A model generated the notes under the pieces. That model saw only the letters and a list, made by a program, of their open reading frames with translations, searched no databases and was not told where the DNA came from. A stretch of DNA of 64,000 bases. Origin: Planctomycetaceae bacterium. GTDB taxonomy: Bacteria > Planctomycetota > Planctomycetia > Pirellulales > Pirellulaceae. How positions within the stretch are numbered: the stretch's first letter is position 1; every line of letters begins with the position of its first letter. The DNA lies in contig PAPJ01000045.1 of the NCBI GenBank assembly GCA_002709045.1, forward strand, positions 61,605 through 125,604. Direction: 5' to 3'. The position numbers and the translations under genes were made by a program. Shown one piece after another: positions 53,613-63,908 of this stretch.

Positions 53613-56249
53613 TTATTGGCTGCCCACAAAACACCAGAGATTGCCTGCAAAATCGTGGACGAAAAGGAGATTCCCGCTGGCCGTGGGAGCCGTCTTGACC
53701 GGAGTGCCAAGCCGATACTCCCATTGAAGTTGACCCTGACGATCAACCGCTCGAATAGATGTGTCGTCGTGACCAAAAAAGGCGTGCTCGCCAGCAATTA
53801 AGGGCGTTGAACTGCCACCGATCACCTGACGCCGGGAACGCACGAAACGATCCGCCTCTCGCCCACAATTGACTTGCCAGAGCACCTTGCCAGTGGCCAC
53901 GTCGAGTGATCTAAAATTGGTGCCATTCACCAATAACTGATCATCCCAAACGATGGGGATCGGATTCTGATAACCTGCGTTGGCAAAAGGCGTTCGCCAG
54001 ACCAACTCACCATCCTCTTGCATACGTGCGCAAATGCCTTCCGATGATGTGAAGTAGAGCTTGTCACCGTGTAGTAATGGGGCAGAGGTTGATCTTGAGT
54101 TTTCCACGTATTTCCAGATGGTTTCACCGGAAGATAGATTTAGCGAGGCGCCGATCCCCCGGGCGACTGTAAACATATGGTGATCACTGACGTTGGCAAA
54201 AGCGGCATAGGAACCGACGTTGCTATCAAGCGGACGAATTTGCTTTCCGTTCGTGTAGTCGAGCAGGTACTGAATACGGGTCCAGTCGCTAACCAAAAGG
54301 CCGGCAGTGGTTGGGACCGGCGGTGTATTATTGATGGCCAGTGGACGCCCCTTTTTGTAATCAGGATTGATTTGTGTGACCCACTTAAGCTCACCGTTCT
54401 GTGCATCATAAGCAGCCACCCAGCCTTCGGCGGTAATCGTATAGACGGCTCCCTTATAGACGGTCACAGCCCCGCGAATATCACCATGAGGTGAGGGGGC
54501 TTTCCAGATAGCATCGCCCGTCTTTGCGTCCAGACACAAGATGCCTGCGCCGGGCGCATGCGCGTTTGGATTGCCTACCGAAACGTAGACACGGCCGCCG
54601 GCGGTGACGGGGGAATTGTGCAGTACATGATGACTGCCCGTATGCCGAACCCAGAGCGGCATCAAGGGAAGTTTGGGACCGTTCTTGAGCCGGCGTGCCG
54701 GACTACCGCCAAGAATCCAGGGGACTTCTCCCTCGATTACCGGCTTGGCAATTTCAATGTTGTCAACCGTAATGGTCTGCGATCGCTCCCATCTATTACC
54801 TGTCACGTCAATTGCCTCCAGAACGCATTGCCATTTACCAGCCTCTCCCGGTGCAAAGGAGCCATGCCACGACCAGTCTCCTTGCTGAGCAAGCGGCTCC
54901 CGCACGGCTTTCCCCGAAGGGCTGATCAAGGTGCACGTCACCGATTTAACCAGCAGGGCAGAGTCGTAGGCCAGAACGACCAACGGTTGACCGCCAGCAT
55001 GGGTTCGCGATCCGGGGGCCAGTAGCTTTAAACGCTTATACTGTCCGGCAACACGAAGTTGAGAGGATACGTTATGGTCCGCATCGACGAATGTCCAGCG
55101 ATACGTCCTCGAGTAGGCTCCCCAGTCGTTACCACGAGCCGGCGCGCTGTTCATAACCGGAACCCCTTCACGACTGCCCGCATGGACCACGTGATAATGT
55201 GCTCCAATTTGTGCAATCACGTTGATTCCTTCCTGCTTGCGTTGGTCGAACCAGGCCGGTTCAAGCGGGTAGTGTGAAACAGCAATGACCGGGGTTCCCA
55301 TTGCCAGTGACTTGAGATCTGCTATGATCCAGTCCTGCTGGCGTATTCTTGCCGGGGACTGCAGGTATCCGGTCTCAGTCACCAACTGCACAAAATGAAC
55401 TCCACCGTAGTTCCAGGAATAATATGGGGGACCTATACGTTGCTCAAAGCTGACCGTACAACGCGGATCGAGGCAATTGCCATCGTGACCTCCAAATCCC
55501 TCGTATACCGGTATTTTGGAAGAGCGGCGAATGTAATCGTACATGTCCCATTCAAACTGGCTGCCGTTCATCGTTAGATCGCCGGCCGTTACTAGGAACG
55601 CCGGGTCGCCAGGGGCCGAGGTGATCTGAGCGTAATCCTTAGCAGTGGGTAGCATTTGGTGATGGGCCGTAAACTGGCTGTCGCTGGCCGAGATAAACCA
55701 AAACTCCTTCCGGGATGATTTAGGATCAGTCTGCAGTCCGAAACTGATTGAATATTCCGCGAGATTTTCATCATAGGGAATGCGAACGTAAAAACTTCCC
55801 GTCAGCCGAAAACCATTGGGTCGGGTGAGCATAATGAAGCGATGGTGCGGCTTGTCATCAAACTTAAGAACAAACGTGAATTCGCCATTTCTATCGGTCT
55901 GTTTCAGACGCTGGCAGTCACTGACGGTAATGTTCGCCAGGCCATTCTCCTTGGCGTCTTGCTTACCATTTCCATTCGCGTCAAGAAATACGTTACCTCG
56001 AATGGTGGCAATGCGGGGGACTGCTTCGGCCAACGGCGGTTCAGGACGCTGGGGTATCAGTTTCTGGACCCTGGCTAGTTCTGCGTTGCTGTAGCCACGC
56101 AGCAAATCCCCGGTAGTGACCAGAGGTTGATCGGCGATTTTTTCATCCGACGCAACGGGATTCTGCGCCTGAGCCTGCGATGCAACAATAATACTGATCA
56201 GAAACAGTACGATTACCTGAAAGCAATATGGAAAATGCTTGCGTCTCAT
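53613..56249 (-). CDS. Exported metallophosphoesterase fused to PQQ-like propeller
   Basis: An 878-residue protein. Signal peptide to about QAQAQ; a SdrD_B/Metallophos_N-type domain (IRGNVFLDANGNGKQD at about 84-99); a calcineurin-like phosphoesterase domain with ISASDSQF, VTAGDLTM, GGHDGNC, VSHYPLEP and GAHYHVV; a short beta linker; and a C-terminal PQQ-like propeller (repeats GDAIWKAP, GELKWVTQ, GETIWKYV, GKVLWQVN). The usual GNHD is GGHD and the final GHxH is GAHYH, so activity may be altered. Base use looks more GC-rich than in the neighbouring genes, which may reflect transfer. Confidence 0.8.
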   Translation of the reverse strand: MRRKHFPYCFQVIVLFLISIIVASQAQAQNPVASDEKIADQPLVTTGDLLRGYSNAELARVQKLIPQRPEPPLAEAVPRIATIRGNVFLDANGNGKQDAKENGLANITVSDCQRLKQTDRNGEFTFVLKFDDKPHHRFIMLTRPNGFRLTGSFYVRIPYDENLAEYSISFGLQTDPKSSRKEFWFISASDSQFTAHHQMLPTAKDYAQITSAPGDPAFLVTAGDLTMNGSQFEWDMYDYIRRSSKIPVYEGFGGHDGNCLDPRCTVSFEQRIGPPYYSWNYGGVHFVQLVTETGYLQSPARIRQQDWIIADLKSLAMGTPVIAVSHYPLEPAWFDQRKQEGINVIAQIGAHYHVVHAGSREGVPVMNSAPARGNDWGAYSRTYRWTFVDADHNVSSQLRVAGQYKRLKLLAPGSRTHAGGQPLVVLAYDSALLVKSVTCTLISPSGKAVREPLAQQGDWSWHGSFAPGEAGKWQCVLEAIDVTGNRWERSQTITVDNIEIAKPVIEGEVPWILGGSPARRLKNGPKLPLMPLWVRHTGSHHVLHNSPVTAGGRVYVSVGNPNAHAPGAGILCLDAKTGDAIWKAPSPHGDIRGAVTVYKGAVYTITAEGWVAAYDAQNGELKWVTQINPDYKKGRPLAINNTPPVPTTAGLLVSDWTRIQYLLDYTNGKQIRPLDSNVGSYAAFANVSDHHMFTVARGIGASLNLSSGETIWKYVENSRSTSAPLLHGDKLYFTSSEGICARMQEDGELVWRTPFANAGYQNPIPIVWDDQLLVNGTNFRSLDVATGKVLWQVNCGREADRFVRSRRQVIGGSSTPLIAGEHAFFGHDDTSIRAVDRQGQLQWEYRLGTPVKTAPTASGNLLFVHDFAGNLWCFVGSQ

Positions 56250-56992
56250 TGAAATGTTTCCCTATGGCCAGTTTGGATCGTTGTCCAGAACCCCATATTC
56301 CTGGAGCTACGGGTTTCTCACACGTGCCTGTGTCATACGAAGCGTTCAGGCACAACGGCGCTGATTTTAGCATGGTTTAAGGAAGTTTGTTTGCGTTTAA
56401 AAAGAAAAAACACGGCGTTCGACAGTTGAACCCTTAAGGTCTCCGCCACGCGTAATGGTAGTACGCCCACACAGAAATGAGGTGTAAAATTAAACAAATA
56501 ACATACACTGCAACCGGGCAGTACACATTTAGATCGTACTTAGAATTATGCTCTGAACGCCTTTCGCCATCTCATCCGGTTTGAGCTATCTCGTCGTTTT
56601 CCATCTGTGCTTTACTCATCGTAAAACCTAACAATTATTTTTTTTGGTGGGGGAGGACAATATTATTTCAAAAGAGTTAGAAGTAAAAAACAACTTCGTT
56701 TACTACTAACAAGATGCATCAGAAACAAGGGCAAGGGCACTAAAATTGGTCGTTATAACTATTTTGACGTAACGACCTTCAGAGACATTAGGAACTACTT
56801 GCGCTTTTTCAATGTCGTACAGTCCGTTTATGTTACCCCACAAAGGATCGCTGGCCTGGCAACGTGGTATAGACGCTACGAACATACGCTGTTGTAGCCA
56901 AAGTAACACTATCGAGCAATTATCCACAAACTCGATAATAGCGTTAGTCGTTCAATCAGAACTATTCCGTAGATTTAACGCGACTGCACAAA
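56250..56992. other. Divergent intergenic region
   Basis: About 740 bases, including a T-rich run (ATTTTTTTTGG at about 56636). I see no gene; the 73-codon minus-strand frame at 56706-56927 has no start signal or protein-like character. Confidence 0.3.
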
Positions 56993-58951
56993 ATGACAAT
57001 CACATTTAAATGTCCGTCTTGCCAAAAGTTATATAATGTCTCCTTAAGTCTGGCCGGGAAAAGGTCACGATGTGGTTGTGGCCACCAGTTTACGATTCCC
57101 ACGCAATCGTCACCTAACAACTTAGTTAAACCGCTTCCCCTTACTGGACAGGCTCCTTCAAAAACAGCTCTGCCAGATGACAACGGGCTGTCCGGGCTTC
57201 CAACTCCCACCCCTTCTTTAGGAAATAACGGCGGTCTGCATACACCAACCAACAGGACCACTGCCCACAGTAATATTCCAGTATGGGCAAATCAGCCTTC
57301 TCAACCGATAAACTCTAAACCCATTAAGAATTGGATAATTATTGGCAGCCTTTCGGCAGCGATACTTATCGTAGCATCGGTTATCGCAACATTTTTATTA
57401 AGAGAAGAAGGTACCGGGACGTTTCCTGAGGTTGCCAGCGACTCGCCTGAAGTCATAAAGGACAAGTCACCCGCAAATACCGACGGGAACCGACAGGCCA
57501 AGTCAAAATCCGACATATTGAAACCAAACCCTGCGGTGGTATCGAACAACTCCAAAAGCACGACTATCAATCAGGAACCACCATTAGATTCGGAGCCAAA
57601 TAACAAATCAGACGACAAACAGTCCGTTGCTATAAATCCACCGGTTAAGCCCGATGCCACACGATCACCTTCTGCTCCTGATTTATCGGATCAGGAGCAA
57701 TCCGGGAAATTCGTGTTTGGCACGATGGCACTATTGCGTGAAGGCAAGTTTGAAGAGGTCATACCGAGAGCTCAAACTCTAATTGATGCTGAATTTTTTG
57801 TAGGCTTTGAATTTCAGGCAAGAGCGTTTGATGGACTAGCAGAGAAAAATACCGGCAGTATTCAACGGGATTATGCTAAGAAAGCGATTGATGCTTATAC
57901 CAGGCTAATGGAAAAAGATTCAGAAACGACAGCTTTCACCTATGAACGTGGTGTGAATTACGGGCGACTGGGAGAATGGGAAAAAGCAATTGACGATTTG
58001 GGGATAGCAGTGAACCACCCTGATATGAGTGATCAACAGCGAATTATTGAGATACTGGAGATGCGCGCCTATGCGTTTGAGAAACTAGGAAATTCTGAAC
58101 AGGCCAATCGCCACCAGAAAGTTATTGAAGGTATGAGATCTGGTGATCTTGAAAACCATATCTCGTTGTTTCTCAATCAAGACCGGAGATATGTTGCGGA
58201 GTTCAGTAATGCTAATTTTGTAATTAGCCTGCAGGAGGATGGAAGTTATTTACTCTTCCCTCTGGGGCTAACGATGGATATCAAAGTGGATGAGAGAGGC
58301 AATGTTACAGGTTCAGTTGCAAAAGGGACTTTCAAGATCCGCGAAAATAACATAACGCTATTTCCAAAAGACGATCAGGTTATTGAAGGAGTCTTTATAA
58401 ACGATGACTTAAAATTACTGGATTCAAATTACGATTTTGGAAAAACGTTAGTCGGCAGGACTTTCGAATATTTGACGCCTGAAGAATTTGTACGCCACAC
58501 TAATGCCCACAAGGGGGGAAACGGGAATCATATAAAAGAACCGCATGAGATGTTTCATAGATTCATGCTGGCACTTGATGGTGGAAACATGGACGTAATC
58601 GCTGAATTCACTTATTTAGGATTAGGGCCACAAGAGACAGCAGCAACACTTAAGGCCGCAGGAAATAATCCAAAGATACGTCGGGTATGGCTTTCAGGAG
58701 GAAAGACCGAGCCCGGTCGGGCTCTTCAAATGGTAAAAGAACTTGATGAAGCGAAGGACATCTTAAAAGACAGTAATTTTGACACCTCGACTTTAAGGTT
58801 CTTTGTTTTATCAGTGCCTGACAAAGGTGATCTTGTGGCTAATATTGGCGATAAAAATGGACTCCTATTCACGGTCTATTTCAACGACATTTATATGACT
58901 CCAATGGGCTTAAAGTTGTTTGGGCCACCAAGACTTCGAAGGAAACGGTAG
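56993..58951 (+). CDS. Zinc-ribbon membrane protein with TPR-like region
   Basis: A 652-residue protein. Residues 5-36 form a zinc ribbon (FKCPSC, then CGCG; Cys7, Cys10, Cys27, Cys29), followed by a Pro/Ser-rich linker, a membrane helix (about 113-136), a low-complexity stretch of Asp/Ser/Asn/Lys, and a helical TPR-like region (about 240-385, including YERGVNYGRLGEWEKAIDDL). The last 250 residues are beta-rich and contain no motif I know. The layout (cytoplasmic ribbon, anchor, outside TPR) recurs in planctomycete proteins of unknown role. Confidence 0.72.
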   Translation: MTITFKCPSCQKLYNVSLSLAGKRSRCGCGHQFTIPTQSSPNNLVKPLPLTGQAPSKTALPDDNGLSGLPTPTPSLGNNGGLHTPTNRTTAHSNIPVWANQPSQPINSKPIKNWIIIGSLSAAILIVASVIATFLLREEGTGTFPEVASDSPEVIKDKSPANTDGNRQAKSKSDILKPNPAVVSNNSKSTTINQEPPLDSEPNNKSDDKQSVAINPPVKPDATRSPSAPDLSDQEQSGKFVFGTMALLREGKFEEVIPRAQTLIDAEFFVGFEFQARAFDGLAEKNTGSIQRDYAKKAIDAYTRLMEKDSETTAFTYERGVNYGRLGEWEKAIDDLGIAVNHPDMSDQQRIIEILEMRAYAFEKLGNSEQANRHQKVIEGMRSGDLENHISLFLNQDRRYVAEFSNANFVISLQEDGSYLLFPLGLTMDIKVDERGNVTGSVAKGTFKIRENNITLFPKDDQVIEGVFINDDLKLLDSNYDFGKTLVGRTFEYLTPEEFVRHTNAHKGGNGNHIKEPHEMFHRFMLALDGGNMDVIAEFTYLGLGPQETAATLKAAGNNPKIRRVWLSGGKTEPGRALQMVKELDEAKDILKDSNFDTSTLRFFVLSVPDKGDLVANIGDKNGLLFTVYFNDIYMTPMGLKLFGPPRLRRKR

Positions 58952-59245
58952 TTTTAGTGCCGATCTACGAAGTGGGTTCAGCGCAGTCACAATCAGATTG
59001 ACGCTTGACCTCTTCTCACCCCACGACAAATTTCCAAACTTCCATTTTTGAAGAAAAACATTTTCTCATACCCTGGTGACCTACTGATCCATACGCTGCC
59101 AGAAAGCAGGCCCCCTCCCGGCCTCCATCTTTTGCCCTCGGACACACTAATGCGGTAGGATAGGGCTGGTAAGTTGGTCGAAGGTGGCTCCGACAGGGGC
59201 ACACTTGTAATCGTCGATGTGACAGCTCATAAGTGCGAAAATAAA

Positions 59246-61606
59246 ATGAAACATCTCTGGCTGGCCGTGGCCCTGATGATGACCGTCGTTTTTTATTACG
59301 GCATCGAAGATAAACAATCCGGTCACTCCACGACTCGAAGCCCTATAGTTCGAGTTACGGATGATGGATTGCAACCAGTGAGCTATCATGAGCCGGATTG
59401 TATAGGCATCGACTCCTTTTTTGCCGAGGAAGTGTGGGGCAAGGTGGGCGAACGTACCTGCCTGAAGTGCCACAATGCAAAGGGGGATGCGGCAGAGAGT
59501 GAATTTGTACTCCAAGCGACCCTGCAGGACCGTACAGCTCTGGAAAAAAACCGTCAGGCCTTCCTACGCATGGCCAAAGCACAGGAAAATGGACAATCAC
59601 GCCTCCTTTTGAAAGTTTCCGGCAAACTCGAACATGGCGGCGGAGAGGTACTCGAAACCAATTCCACAGGCTACAAGATTCTTAGCCGGTTTACAGGGCA
59701 AAATGCTGGAACGCCCAAGCCTTTATCTGCAGAATTAGATTTCAGGCCGTTTTTCGACGGAATTCAAATGCTGACACCGCGCCGCTTGCTGCGTCGCATT
59801 ACCCTTTCACTCGGCGCGAGGCTACCGACTGCAGTGGAACAAGCCGCAGTTCAAAAGAACGGACTCGAGGCGTTGAACCAAATCGTCGACCGAATAATGC
59901 AGGAAGATGCTTTTTACGAACGCCTGCAGGAAGCATTCAATGACATCCTGCTAATCCGCGGATACGACGGGGTTGCCGAGAACGCACTTTCTTATGAACA
60001 TTTCAAATACCGAAATTGGTATCAGAAGCATGACCTGTCCTTGATCGGTAATGAAGACGCGCAAAGAGAGGCTCGTTATAAACTGGCCCGTGAATACCGT
60101 GAAGCCATGCTGAGAGAACCCCTGGAATTAATCAAATACATTGTTCGCAATGAGCGTCCCTTTACAGAAATCCTGACCGCAGACTACATCATGGTGACAC
60201 CTTATACGTCGCGAGGGTACGGAATCTACGAGAATCTCAAAGACAAGTTCAAAGATCCTGACGACCCCTTTGAATACATTCCTGCCCGGTTACCTTCACT
60301 GAAACATCGCGATGGCCGGTCCCATCAGGAGTCTCCCACAGGATTCTACCCCCATGCGGGTTTGCTAAGCACATTCCAATATCTGAAGAGATATCCCACG
60401 ACGGAAACTAACCGAAACCGCCTGAGGGTGCGAATGTATTTTGAACATTTCCTGGGGGTAGATATTATGGCACTCGCACCGCGAGTGAACGATGCAGCAA
60501 AGATAACATCGGAATACGAAATCCCAACCATGGAAGCAACCGACTGCGTTGTGTGTCATAAGGTCATCGACCCAGTCGCAGGTTTGTTTCAGGATTATTA
60601 CGCACTTGATGGTAAAGGGGTTTACGGTCCCCGGAAGGAAGGCTGGTATCAGGATATGTTCGGTTCCGGACTGTACGGTGAAGACTTGCCGGACGAACAA
60701 CGCTGGCGATCGCTTCAGTGGCTTGGAGAACGGACGGCCCATGATCCACGATTTGCCGTGGCGATGGTCAAGCATGTTTGGTACACCCTCTACGGTCGCA
60801 AACCGCTGCTGCCACCTGAGGATATCGACGATCCGTTGTTTTCGGCAAAACGGAGGGCGTATCAGGCTCAGCGGAATGAGATAGAGCAGATTGCGTCCCG
60901 GTTCGCCAGGGAAAGTTTCAACCTCAAGGTCATCTTTCGCGAATTGGTCGGGTCGAAGTTTTATCAAGTGGAAAGGTTAAACGTATCTGCAAAGACCCCA
61001 AATCGCTTAGCCGAACTTGATGACCTGGGCCTAATACACATGCTCTCGCCGGAACAGTTGGAGCGAAAACTAACAGCGATCTTTGGTAAGCAATGGGGGC
61101 TTTTGACAAACCGGGATAGCAATTTCAAAATCCTTTATGGTGGTATTGATTCGAAGACGGTCACTAGGCGGATTGCCGATCCTTCCGGGGCAATGGGAGC
61201 GATACAACGGATCATGGCTAATGATGTTGCCTGCAGGAACGTGGCGGCCGACTTTTCACTTCCGGCGAACGAGCGGCGATTGTTTCCCATGATTGAACCA
61301 GATGTTCTCCCAGGTCTGGATGCGGAATCAGATCATAAGATAAAAGAGGCAATTGTTCATCTTCACGACTTAATATTAGGGCGAGAGGACTCGGTCAATG
61401 ACCAGGAGGTGCAGAGGACTTTCGAGCTGTTTGCCGGAATTATTAGTGATGCCCGATCACAGGGTGAATTTGACCCGCGAGAGAGTTATGCGTGCCAAAC
61501 GCTGCGTGAGAAAACGCCTCGTGATCCCGATCCTGAATATACAATCCGAGCGTGGCGTGGAGTCGTGACCTATTTGCTCCGACAACTTGATTTTCTTTAC
61601 GAGTAA
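59246..61606 (+). CDS. Exported cytochrome c-type protein, DUF1592-like planctomycete family
   Basis: A 786-residue protein from the ATG at 59246; an upstream TTG would add 24 residues that hide the signal segment (KHLWLAVALMMTVVFYYG). Two heme-type motifs: CLKCH (72-76) and CVVCH in a DUF1588-like context (DCVVCHKVIDPVAGLFQDYY). LTPRRLLRRITLSLGARLP is the usual start of the DUF1592-type helical part. It is followed after 13 bases by a DUF1501-like gene, the third such pair in the window. Sequence is more GC-rich than the kinase and radical SAM genes. Confidence 0.8.
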   Translation: MKHLWLAVALMMTVVFYYGIEDKQSGHSTTRSPIVRVTDDGLQPVSYHEPDCIGIDSFFAEEVWGKVGERTCLKCHNAKGDAAESEFVLQATLQDRTALEKNRQAFLRMAKAQENGQSRLLLKVSGKLEHGGGEVLETNSTGYKILSRFTGQNAGTPKPLSAELDFRPFFDGIQMLTPRRLLRRITLSLGARLPTAVEQAAVQKNGLEALNQIVDRIMQEDAFYERLQEAFNDILLIRGYDGVAENALSYEHFKYRNWYQKHDLSLIGNEDAQREARYKLAREYREAMLREPLELIKYIVRNERPFTEILTADYIMVTPYTSRGYGIYENLKDKFKDPDDPFEYIPARLPSLKHRDGRSHQESPTGFYPHAGLLSTFQYLKRYPTTETNRNRLRVRMYFEHFLGVDIMALAPRVNDAAKITSEYEIPTMEATDCVVCHKVIDPVAGLFQDYYALDGKGVYGPRKEGWYQDMFGSGLYGEDLPDEQRWRSLQWLGERTAHDPRFAVAMVKHVWYTLYGRKPLLPPEDIDDPLFSAKRRAYQAQRNEIEQIASRFARESFNLKVIFRELVGSKFYQVERLNVSAKTPNRLAELDDLGLIHMLSPEQLERKLTAIFGKQWGLLTNRDSNFKILYGGIDSKTVTRRIADPSGAMGAIQRIMANDVACRNVAADFSLPANERRLFPMIEPDVLPGLDAESDHKIKEAIVHLHDLILGREDSVNDQEVQRTFELFAGIISDARSQGEFDPRESYACQTLREKTPRDPDPEYTIRAWRGVVTYLLRQLDFLYE

Positions 61607-61619
61607 TAAAAGGGTATTC

Positions 61620-62912
61620 ATGAAACGTCGTAACTTACTAAAGCTTTGTACAGCGGCTGGACTTGGTTTTGCTTCACCGGTTGGTGAGCGATATCTGGTG
61701 AAGGCGGAAGAAAACAGAACCGAGTCGCCCCCCTATGAGGGCCCGTACTATATCGTCTTCAATGCTTCCGGCGGTTGGGATACGACGTATCTGATGGATC
61801 CCAAGGGCGTGAATAACATCAACCGTCTCTACCAGCAAGGAGACATTCTCACGCAGGGCAACATCCGATTTGCACCCAATGCAAAACAAATTACGGCAGG
61901 ATTGAGTAACGAAGATTTCTTCAGCAAATACACTAATGAACTGTTGGTCTTCAATGGTCTCGATTATTCAGTTAACAATCACTCTCCCTGTTCGCGATAC
62001 ATGGCGACGGGCAAGCTCGATTCCCTGGAGTACCCAACCTTTGCTGCCCTGATAGCAGCCTGCAATGGCTCCGACACGCCTCTCGCATTTTTGACCTTTG
62101 GACAATACTCGGCGACGGGAAATCTCGTGCCCCTATCGCGAGTACCTTACCTAAGTTCATTGAAACGACTGGCCAATGCCGATGGCGTAGATGGCAGTCC
62201 GCACACGTTCTACAGTGATGATTTCGTCCGCGACAGGATCGAGACTGCCCTCATGGCGCAGCGAGCGGCTCAGGTATCCGAACCGCGTTTGCCACGACTC
62301 CAACGGGCGCAAAGCATGCTGTATGCTGCACAATTTAATTCCAAGGCCCTCAATCGAATTACTCCCTACATTCCCAAGTCACAGGGTAAGGGCAGGTTGC
62401 CTTCACAGGTTGATATCGCCCTGGCATCATTTAAGGCCGGGGTCTGCGTGTCGGCGAACCTTTCCATTGGACAATTTGACAGTCATGCCAATAACGACGT
62501 CGATCAAATGAAACTCATTCCGGAGTTGCTGGCCGGAGTTGATTATCTTGCCCGTAAAGCGGAAGAGCTCAACCTTCGTGACAAACTTGTGATTGTGATT
62601 CAGAGCGAGATGGGACGTACGCCAACCTACAACAAGGGGAATGGCAAGGATCATTGGTCGGTGGGTTCCATCATGTTTATGGGAGCCGGTATCAAAGGGA
62701 ATCGTGTTATCGGCGCAACGGACGACAAGCAGTTTCTGGTCCCTATCAATCCCAAATCACTCGCTATCGATCAGCAACAAGGGGTTCGAGTGCGACCGGA
62801 ACACATCCATGCAGCACTGCGAGAGTTTGCCGGAATATCAAAACACTCTTTTAGTATGAAATTTCCACTTGATATACCTGCCGGCGAAAGACTAGAAAAG
62901 TTCTGGGGCTAA
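61620..62912 (+). CDS. DUF1501-like exported protein
   Basis: A 430-residue protein. The ATG at 61620 with AGGG upstream gives a twin-arginine-like start (MKRRNLLKLCTAAGLG); the open frame extends 11 codons further from a TTG. Mature part: YYIVFNASGGWDTTYLMDP, VFNGLDYSVNNHSPCSRYMA, QFDSHANND and IQSEMGRTPTYNKGNGKDHW, which match the DUF1501 fold including its terminal EMGRTP-DHW signature. Coupled to the preceding cytochrome-type protein. Reaction unknown. Confidence 0.85.
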   Translation: MKRRNLLKLCTAAGLGFASPVGERYLVKAEENRTESPPYEGPYYIVFNASGGWDTTYLMDPKGVNNINRLYQQGDILTQGNIRFAPNAKQITAGLSNEDFFSKYTNELLVFNGLDYSVNNHSPCSRYMATGKLDSLEYPTFAALIAACNGSDTPLAFLTFGQYSATGNLVPLSRVPYLSSLKRLANADGVDGSPHTFYSDDFVRDRIETALMAQRAAQVSEPRLPRLQRAQSMLYAAQFNSKALNRITPYIPKSQGKGRLPSQVDIALASFKAGVCVSANLSIGQFDSHANNDVDQMKLIPELLAGVDYLARKAEELNLRDKLVIVIQSEMGRTPTYNKGNGKDHWSVGSIMFMGAGIKGNRVIGATDDKQFLVPINPKSLAIDQQQGVRVRPEHIHAALREFAGISKHSFSMKFPLDIPAGERLEKFWG

Positions 62913-63146
62913 GTCTGCTGGTCAACTGTGACCAGACAGGACATCACGGAGCGGTTATCGCTGAGCAGTTCAAACTGCTTAAGGCACTGTTTAGCACGAA
63001 CCTTAGGCAGGCTCCTATCTCGAGAACGCTGGAAGGCTAATTTCTTTAATCTCTCAAAAATCTCGCCTTCAAATATGCTTTTCCGCACCTGTTAACGTAA
63101 TCACAACAACCATGACTTACCCTAAGATACTTTTTTGGGAGGCGGT

Positions 63147-63890
63147 ATGAGCAATCCATATCAAGCACCTTTAGAAACTGAGCAAAGCTTAAATCAACCT
63201 AATACCTCCGACACCTACTCAACAATTGAAATCTCTGAGCTTTACCGCTGCCGACAGGCTACAACCTTTCTTTTGGCCGGGCTTTACCTAAATCTGGTAT
63301 TATTCATTGCCGGAATCTTCATGTCTGCATCTGTCGGGAATATTCAAGAGCTGGGGGGCTTTCGGTTTATCCTTTTTGGACTCGGTGCCGTCGGGGGAAT
63401 TAGCTCTTTTATCGGGACTATTATGTTAATGAAGAGCCCTCTGCGTAGTGGAGCAAAGGAGCTATTCATGTTTTCATTTGCTTTGGGAATCATTAGTGGT
63501 GTCGGGCCAAGCATATTGAGTGTTATGGATGTGCCAATCACAACTTCAATAATAACAACATTAATTTTAGCGGCATTACCCCTCTTTTGTCTGATTCTAT
63601 TCCTAACTGCCTGGCGTAGACTTGGGCTCTTTATCAAGTCCTATGATGTTAGCAAGAGGATGAGGAGAGCTCGCACCGCCTTTTGCTGTACTCTCTTACT
63701 GTTTTTTTTAGGATTTATTTTGATGGCAACCCTAGATCGGTACTCTGGTTGGCCGACTGGTTTATCAGTTCTGTTGGTTGGCTCCATTTTCTTAAGTGGG
63801 GCAATATCGCTAATCGTATTTGTGATCAATTACGGTAATGGATTGACCAGTTTCCGTCGGGATGTCTATATGATAATGCTTAGCAACTAA
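63147..63890 (+). CDS. Polytopic membrane protein with N-terminal NPYQAP tag
   Basis: A 247-residue protein; GGGAGG lies just before the ATG at 63147, which fixes the start. It begins MSNPYQAPLETEQS, the same tag as the DUF4328 protein at 42586, and has about six membrane helices with a basic loop (SKRMRRART). The remainder is not recognisably DUF4328. Such tags are common on planctomycete membrane proteins. Function unknown. Confidence 0.7.
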   Translation: MSNPYQAPLETEQSLNQPNTSDTYSTIEISELYRCRQATTFLLAGLYLNLVLFIAGIFMSASVGNIQELGGFRFILFGLGAVGGISSFIGTIMLMKSPLRSGAKELFMFSFALGIISGVGPSILSVMDVPITTSIITTLILAALPLFCLILFLTAWRRLGLFIKSYDVSKRMRRARTAFCCTLLLFFLGFILMATLDRYSGWPTGLSVLLVGSIFLSGAISLIVFVINYGNGLTSFRRDVYMIMLSN

Positions 63891-63894
63891 TTAT

Positions 63895-63908
63895 TTGATA
63901 ATGCATCG
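63895..63908. repeat. Second copy of the 14-bp NPYQAP-gene flank
   Basis: TTGATAATGCATCG, identical to 43322-43335. After it, the last 92 bases of the window hold nothing recognisable. Confidence 0.6.

Noticed and set aside
56706..56927. 73-codon minus-strand frame
   Set aside because: No start signal and no recognisable features; probably chance.
58993..59204. Overlapping minus-strand frames in a GC-rich spacer
   Set aside because: Two frames compete over the same bases and neither has a start signal; likely an effect of GC content.
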